Origin: Membranipora membranacea
Lineage: Eukaryota; Bryozoa; Gymnolaemata; Cheilostomatida; Membraniporidae
NCBI GenBank assembly: GCA_914767715.1
Contig: OU612065.1
Span: 18,476,001-18,540,000, forward strand
DNA length: 64,000 bases
Direction of reading: 5' to 3'
Part shown: piece after piece, positions 57,701 through 64,000 of the stretch
How the letters are laid out: each line of letters opens with the position of its first letter
Position numbering within the stretch: the stretch's first letter is position 1
Notes under the pieces: model-generated
Seen by the model: the letters and a program-made list of their open reading frames with translations, nothing else
Databases searched by the model: none
What the model was told of the DNA's origin: nothing
Position numbers and translations under genes: made by a program

Positions 57701-60700
57701 ATCGACTGAAAAAAAGAGCAAGTAAAAAATTGATTAAAATGCCAACATAAGAAGATTTTGTAGAATTAGACGACTTAGGCATTGTTTTCGTAAGACGATT
57801 GTGGCTAAATCTCTTCTGACAAGTTGTTATTGACTATTGAGAAATCTTCTCCAGTTTTGTTCGAGGACCACAATGTTCTAGTGCATATCATGCTCAGCCA
57901 AGATTATATATTTATCCTTTGAACTGATTCTAGGAATTTCAGATCCGGTCTGCCTTGACAAGCTGTGGACTGTGGAACTACATAATAATAGCAGGACAGG
58001 AGTTTAAAACTACTATGACAGATGAACTTCTGCCCCTGCACTGCCGAGAGTCAGAGGGTTGTTGAGGTTTTGGGACATTGCATCAGGAATTTCAATTTCC
58101 CAAAATGTGTGCTCGGCTCTTTGATGTTCAACAGTTTTACTTGGCTTCTTCTTTGATGTGTACCAATTTTAGTAAGATATTCAAAATTAATATCGAAATT
58201 ACAAATTATTTTAGGCTATTAGGTACACTTGGCTATGACATATTGGTGATAAAATACCTCCATCCATAGACCACAAGCTGAATATGGAGACAGAAATCAA
58301 GATTGATTACAAATCTATAATATTCTATCAAAAATTCACTCAACCAACTGTATATTTTTCTACATTAACCTCAACTTTTATCAAACACTTGAAACATTTT
58401 TTTTAAACTTTATACTTTATTTAAATTTTAATTACTGACCTGTAATTGAAGGACCGCTGACAGAAGTTGGTTTTTGAGATGCATACTACTGAGTTCTGAT
58501 AATTTCTCTAGGTCTTGTTTGAGCTGCCTTGCTGTATCCCATGCTGACGCTACGACCTTCATCAGCCAATCAAAATCAGTCTGCACTGAATTTCCGCTGT
58601 GACTCTCATCAACTTCAACTATCGGTATGTTGTCTTCTGTTGTCACCAGAATCTTATCCTCATTGTAACAAACACATGCCAGATACACACCTCTGTAAAA
58701 CAATCAACGAAAACCATTTAAGTTAGATTAACGTACATTCCGCTACAAAGCGAATATATTTAACATAATGAACATTCCGCAACTGCAATGTTTTCTCCAG
58801 GTCCAAATTAGTGAGGCGCTCAAAGTGTCCGGGATAGCATGTAGTGGCATTCCATCACCAGCCACTTGGGTGTGGAAGCGGTTGATAATAGATCGCTACT
58901 ACCAGGCTGCTATCCCTGCACAGGTTTGAGAGCTAAAACTAGATATACAATGCATATGAAATAGATCCTCAATACGTCTTAGTTACTTGAATTTCACATG
59001 TAATGTATGATTAATCCAAAGTGTTAACACATCAAATGGAAAGTTTTTTGATTGTGTTGTTATAATCCACTATTTCATCACCTTATCAGCATAAAGTACA
59101 GATTAAGATGTTGTCTGTAAAGTAACTGGCTACTGGCAAAACTTTTCCTCCCTTTCCCAAAGTAAAGAAATGTTTAGATAGGTATAAATCCTGCCACTCT
59201 TAGTTATTAACAACGTATTAAAAAAAAAAATCAAGTACCTAAGAGAGAGCTGGCCAGCAAGGACACCCACTCTATGCTAAACAGGCCAGATTTATGTCCC
59301 AGCAATAGTGATTAATTAAGAAAATAATTATTAATTTGATTTTAATAAGTCCGGGGAGTTGTAGGCTATGATGGTCTCTACTCGATTCCACACCAGAGTG
59401 TTCGAACTGCGGGTTTTTATGCAATCGTAACCACCTGTCCTGTCTAACTTTTGGTAAACAGATGAATATTGACCTGCGAGTAGGTCTTACCGCTTAACCA
59501 CGGTATATCAAACCGAATTACAATCAAGGATTTCCGATTAATCTATAAGCATTTTATTTTACCTTGTCCTCCCATCCGCCTAAATTACATTTGATGTACC
59601 GGCGCTGTTAGCCTACACAATGACCGGACAATCGAGGTGGAGGTGGTCATGACATCAATCAACTTTATATTACCTTTTGAGCGTCTTCTGGAACTTGAAA
59701 GAGGAAGAGAACAGTCCTTTCAGACCTCTCATTAGAGGAGCAGTGACCATCGTCGTCGTCGAGCTTTTTCTCATGTTTGGAGGGGAGCTGTTAGATTGTT
59801 GTGAGCTGTAGCTTGGCTTGTCAGCGGTTACGCTCATATCGTCTGACTTGCGCTGCCGCCTAACTGAGTCAATTATACCCTCGAGTCGATTTAGATTGTA
59901 GGTGTTAACTCTAGATTCAATGCTCTCCACATCCCTCCAACCTGCAAAAACAAGATTTTTTGATAAAGAAATTTAGATTAAACTTTCATTGAATTCTCAT
60001 CACAGATGTATTTTGGATGTGATTGTGGTGACATTAGGATAAGGCTGGCAATTTCCTACGTTTAAATCTTTCAATATAGAATATCGTTCACAGTTCCGAA
60101 AAGTGCAATTCTGGCAATGGATTCCCACAAGACCTGGGAAAATTGTTTAAATAAACAAGCAACCCTCTTTTTGAGCTTTGTTTGGTTATTACATGGCGAT
60201 GATCAATTTTCTGAACATAAGTTTTTATTTATGCAAAGCATCATCCTATCAGGAAATTCAATATTGACATTCAAAAAACATGAAACTTTTTTATTTGAGC
60301 GGTAAACAATCCAGATCAGTGGTGCAAGTAAATACATATTCAGGTTAGGTGAGAGTCGGTGTTACAGTGTCACTATCTGTAACAACCTTTGATCGATGAG
60401 TAGTGATTTAAAAGTGACACTACCAACTGATCACTAAATTAAGTTTTTATTGCATGCTCAATCAATTTTTCATAGTTTTATAAAAAAATAAGTGTTGCGC
60501 TGGAATGGATAAAGCTGCAAAGCAGGCCCAACGCAGCAAAACAGGTCCTAAGTTGTCCGGCAGTTTGCCAAGTCATCAGAAAGCTTGAGATGGGAGTAGA
60601 GTATTTTCTATACAGCGCGAAAGACTCCCTCAGAGAGTGCTCAATGATCAATCAGTCGATAAGATCTCGTATCCACAGTCTTTTGTTCGTTGTTACATTC

Positions 60701-63700
60701 ACGATTTCAAGCCGTGAATAAAATTTCAAAAACATGTTTATCAAAATATTCGTTGAGCGTTGTTTTTAAAAGATTCAATGGTTTCTTAACCAGTTGCTTT
60801 CTGAAGCATAGCTATTGCCCAAACTAGCTGACCCCCAAGGTTTAGAATCGTGAAATACTGCTTTGCTAAGCAGTTACAAGGTCTCATATGACTTTCGTCA
60901 GCTAGTGCCCACCGACTCTACTGGTTGTCGGATTCTAACTAAAGCTGCTCTTTCAAAGCTTCAATCCTCCCCAAATCTGAGTACCTTATTAGTCAACAAG
61001 CTGCATTCCTAGCAATAGTCACGGTACTAAAATTCATCCGCAATGAATATGTCGCTGATTCACAATATCCTCTCAAATTTTAGGAGGTTGAAACTCATGA
61101 GTAATATCTGACGACAAGTCATATAATTGTGAGTAATATTTCCTTGTCACAAAAACTTACTTGATGGGATGGCGTAGAGCGGATCCGAGTACGAGCACCT
61201 GCCAAAGCCTTTCATATTCCAAGCTGTCACTCTCACATAGTAAGGGGTGCCACATTCAAGACCTGATATATCATACTGAAGGGAGGTCATGTCATTAATA
61301 AACACCTCACCAACTAGGGGTCGGAAGTTCTGGGCTTTACTCCATTCCACTGCAAGAATAAGAAGAGCACGTGTTACTTCTACACGCTGACGATGAAATC
61401 ACGTTATATCATCAGCATTTTTATCTTAGAGATACTGAAATACATCTAGAATATTGCAACTGTTATGACTCATACTGATTCGGCCCGTGCTGCAGCAGCA
61501 CCTGCCAAATATTAAGAGTTGAAAATAAAAATATAGTGATTCGTTCACCACAAAAACAAACAAAAAATAAAATTATTACATGAGGACAAGTTCCCAGCCA
61601 ACAACAGTCATAGATGATGAGTTATTTGGTGCCAGAGGATTTGGGTTGAAGCATGAAATTATAGAAATTGGTGATTTATTGACAAATGGGTCATTTTCAA
61701 GATTAAACTTCCAGAATATAGACTTGTTGAATATGTTTTATGTTTTTGTTACTCTAAAAACAAGGCAAGCTCAGCAGAATATACCAATGTGTATTTAACA
61801 ACCATCTGCTTATTTCAGTAATGACGAAATCCCACCAGAAATAGTTCCAATGAATTTAAATTAAGTTTTTTCTACTTGAGAAACGGGAAACACAAGGCGG
61901 CTTTTTTTAATGATTAGATTGAGGAATAAGACCAGTATGTACGTCTGTAAGGTTACTCCCACACCTTTGGTAACCTCAGTGTGCCGGAAATCACAAACTG
62001 TCACTGTCAGGAGTGAAAAGGTGGTCGACTGGCTAGAAAACTCGCAAGCTTTTCGTAAAGATGTAACCTTCTCAATCAACTTTATTGAGAAACAACAAGG
62101 TCAAGCAGGAGCCCTGTGCTATCCACAGACTGGTCTCAATGGTCAATGGTGAGATAATGAACACTTGTCAAGTCCGTTTATCGGTTTACAAGATTGATAA
62201 AAAAATTCCCGGCGTTTGAATGTTTTCTCTCACCTTTATATCGTGTGACGACGGCTCCGTTTGTCCCTTCCGGAGCGTCAAACCGAACACACAGGGAAGA
62301 GTCGCTTGTCACGTTGAGCTTTACATTTTGAGGCTGACCTGGTAGACCTGAAACAGAAAGCAATGACAGTTTAAAAAATCTGTTTACACAATTTGTAGAG
62401 AGTATGGTATACATTTTAATGAACCCTTGAAATTATTTGGGTATTGTGGCGGCTCTGTCGCACAGGATAGCCTGTTCTGATAGGTCGGCAATAGCCAGTA
62501 TCCTGCCTCAACCATTATACACTTTATACAGAGCCGTGGCCAAGAGGATATTGTGTTACCAACACATGAATTATTAAGTATTGTTACTGATGTGAGATCT
62601 GATAGCCAGTGACTGTCTGCTGAGGCGACAGGCTTCATTATCTAGTGGACATTATACCCGAGCCTGGAGGCAGTTCAATTTTTGAGAAAAATACCATCTA
62701 ACCGCTCAATGCATAGTTGTGGCTTATTTGGATGCAAACTTGTCAGTATCTTGAGATTGATCTAAGTTTTGTGCCGGGACAAATCACAGCTACAATTCTT
62801 ACTTTAGAGGATGCATTGTCCACATTTTCCGAGTCATTAATTCGAAGAAAACAAAAGCTCGAGCATTACAAATGTTTTGATAAATGGCGAAGATAACAGT
62901 GTACAAGTCGTTACAGTGCGTTGCTGTTCTATCACTGAAGTTGTTGTTGTAAATTCACACAACATAAAAATCTAACTTGACAAAACTTGAGTACATAAAT
63001 ATACTTTTTTAAAGCTGTGTCACAATCACAATTAGTTTGAAAGTTCGTGGAATTTCGGTTCATTTTTTCTTCTGGCAGTATGCTGTGGATTGACAAGATA
63101 AAAAGAATCGAAAGCCCATTTACATAGAAATGATTACCCTATAAAACTCCAAAAACATCCCATTATATAACATTAATATTAAAGAAATATAGGGGTGGTC
63201 GTTTGATAGTATTGATTGATTGGGCATTCAGTGGTACCAGGTGATTAGTAGTTTGATGTTTTCTCTTTCACTTTTTGAAGTATCGAGTTGAAAAAAAATT
63301 CACCATTGAAGATTTTGAAATGGTCATGACAGGATGCCAAATACCATAATTACACCCTGTACCAGAACAATGAGATAAAAAGCGCTGTACCAAGAATTTG
63401 AACAAAAGGAAGAATGGGCAATTTACTACCAACCGATTGCTCCGTTATGTTTTTGATCTTGAGATATCACACATTCCAGAAGAATAGAAATCACCATTAA
63501 ACTGATAGTAATTCGTGCATAAAATATTTGAACTTGATTTAAAAGGCTTAACATTCCTGATGCTGACGGTGGAGTACTCGACTCATTCATGAAACCATGA
63601 CACGAAGTGGGACACTTAGAATTTGTGTCACCAAAGATAAGATTCCACCGACAAAAATAAAAACCTACCTGCTTGTTCGTAACCTGTCTTCATTCTTCTG

Positions 63701-63747
63701 AACAACCTGTGCTTGAATTCCCACTGGTTCAGCTTTTTTTCATTCTC
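54742..63747 (-). CDS. ANKFN1: ANKFN1 / wide awake-type protein (FN3 and Ras-association part), 5' end outside window
   Basis: Ten exons on the minus strand: 63747-63669, 62347-62234, 61349-61161, 59941-59674, 58692-58440, 57705-57505, 56772-56469, 56242-56102, 55922-55756, 55509-54742. The phases agree throughout and give 827 residues of the C-terminal part. The first exon encodes a basic helix (WEFKHRLFRRMKTGYEQA). Exons 2-3 form one fibronectin type III domain (GLPGQPQNVKLNVTSD to SYSDPLYAIPSS). The central region is conserved-looking but has no named domain. The last exon holds a low-complexity Ser/Asn segment and a Ras-association-like domain (ILRVYAAYNSGLAKGTSVML, VLRDDYRLLQLQNPW). This order of FN3 then RA is that of ANKFN1, the relative of Drosophila wide awake, which acts in circadian and sleep control. 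Ankyrin repeats are expected further upstream, beyond the window's right edge. Confidence 0.78.
55633..55652 (+). repeat. CATA microsatellite
   Basis: A run of about five CATA units lies in the ANKFN1-type intron between 55509 and 55756. It is an ordinary simple repeat. Confidence 0.7.
59365..59520 (-). repeat. Possible tRNA-like SINE
   Basis: On the minus strand, ACCGTGGTTAAGCGGTAAG resembles an A box and, about 80 bases on, CCCGCAGTTCGAACACTC resembles a B box. The spacing is too long for a tRNA, so a SINE or decayed tRNA derivative is the likelier reading. It lies in the intron between 58692 and 59674. Confidence 0.35.
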
Positions 63748-64000
63748 CTACAAAACACCGAAAAAAACACATTAGCTCGGCCAGTAAGGTAGAGAGGATT
63801 TTAAATATGACTGGTTCCTGATGGGGGTAGTTTCCTTTCAGCTGGTTGATTTCCATGTTCTGATCCATTTCTCTGTAATGTTTAACACCTGAAGTTGGTG
63901 AAGGTAGGAATGTATACATGGAAAGTGGGCTGAGACAGCAGTGTGAGAGGACCAAGGCGACGAATAGAGTGATACAGGGAAACAATATTACGCATTTATG
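63748..64000. other. Intron of the ANKFN1-type gene running out of the window
   Basis: Beyond the acceptor at 63748-63749 I see no further exon. The 81-codon minus-strand frame here has no splice context or recognisable domain. The rest of the gene lies to the right of the window. Confidence 0.5.

Overview
This window is nuclear DNA of an intron-rich animal. The genes are split by GT-AG introns whose reading phases can be followed exactly, the intergenic DNA is AT-rich, and polyadenylation signals of the AATAAA type are present. SMNDC1, IMMT/MIC60, an SLC16 transporter and an ANKFN1-type gene, all with many introns, suggest a marine invertebrate with a conservative genome (invertebrate deuterostome, spiralian or cnidarian). 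I cannot name the species.

Layout. 1-4881: no gene seen. 4882-8395 (minus): complete SMNDC1 (splicing factor SPF30), seven exons. 8396-8764: short shared promoter region. 8765-18369 (plus): a C2H2 zinc-finger gene with at least two alternative C-termini. One terminal exon (10938-12082) carries two fingers and a helical tail. The other (15014-18369) carries about twenty fingers and is reached through three further small exons. 19462-20246 (minus): a small Tyr/Pro-rich protein gene of unknown function. 21778-31090 (minus): an SLC16 monocarboxylate-transporter-like gene, with a further 5' exon at 34336-34392. 38001-51892 (minus): IMMT/MIC60, eleven exons, first exon not found. 54742-63747 (minus): the FN3 plus Ras-association C-terminal part of an ANKFN1/wide-awake-type gene; its 5' part, including any ankyrin repeats, lies beyond the window.

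The genes do not form a pathway: they cover RNA splicing, transcription, transport, mitochondrial cristae and signalling scaffolding. No operon or RNA gene array is present.

The most unusual signals are these. (1) In the zinc-finger locus every internal junction is phase 1, so alternative C-terminal exons can be swapped freely (a lola-like design), and three successive small exons each carry one sumoylation-type motif. (2) An inverted, decayed copy of two IMMT exon-like segments plus the intron between them lies within IMMT's own introns, flanked by two copies of a direct repeat of about 160-180 bp. (3) A 69-bp micro-transposon has perfect 19-bp inverted ends, perfect 9-bp flanking duplications and a G-quadruplex-forming loop. 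(4) Several perfect palindromes and hairpins occur in introns. Exon boundaries were read by hand from splice signals and phase, so an individual boundary could be off by a few bases.
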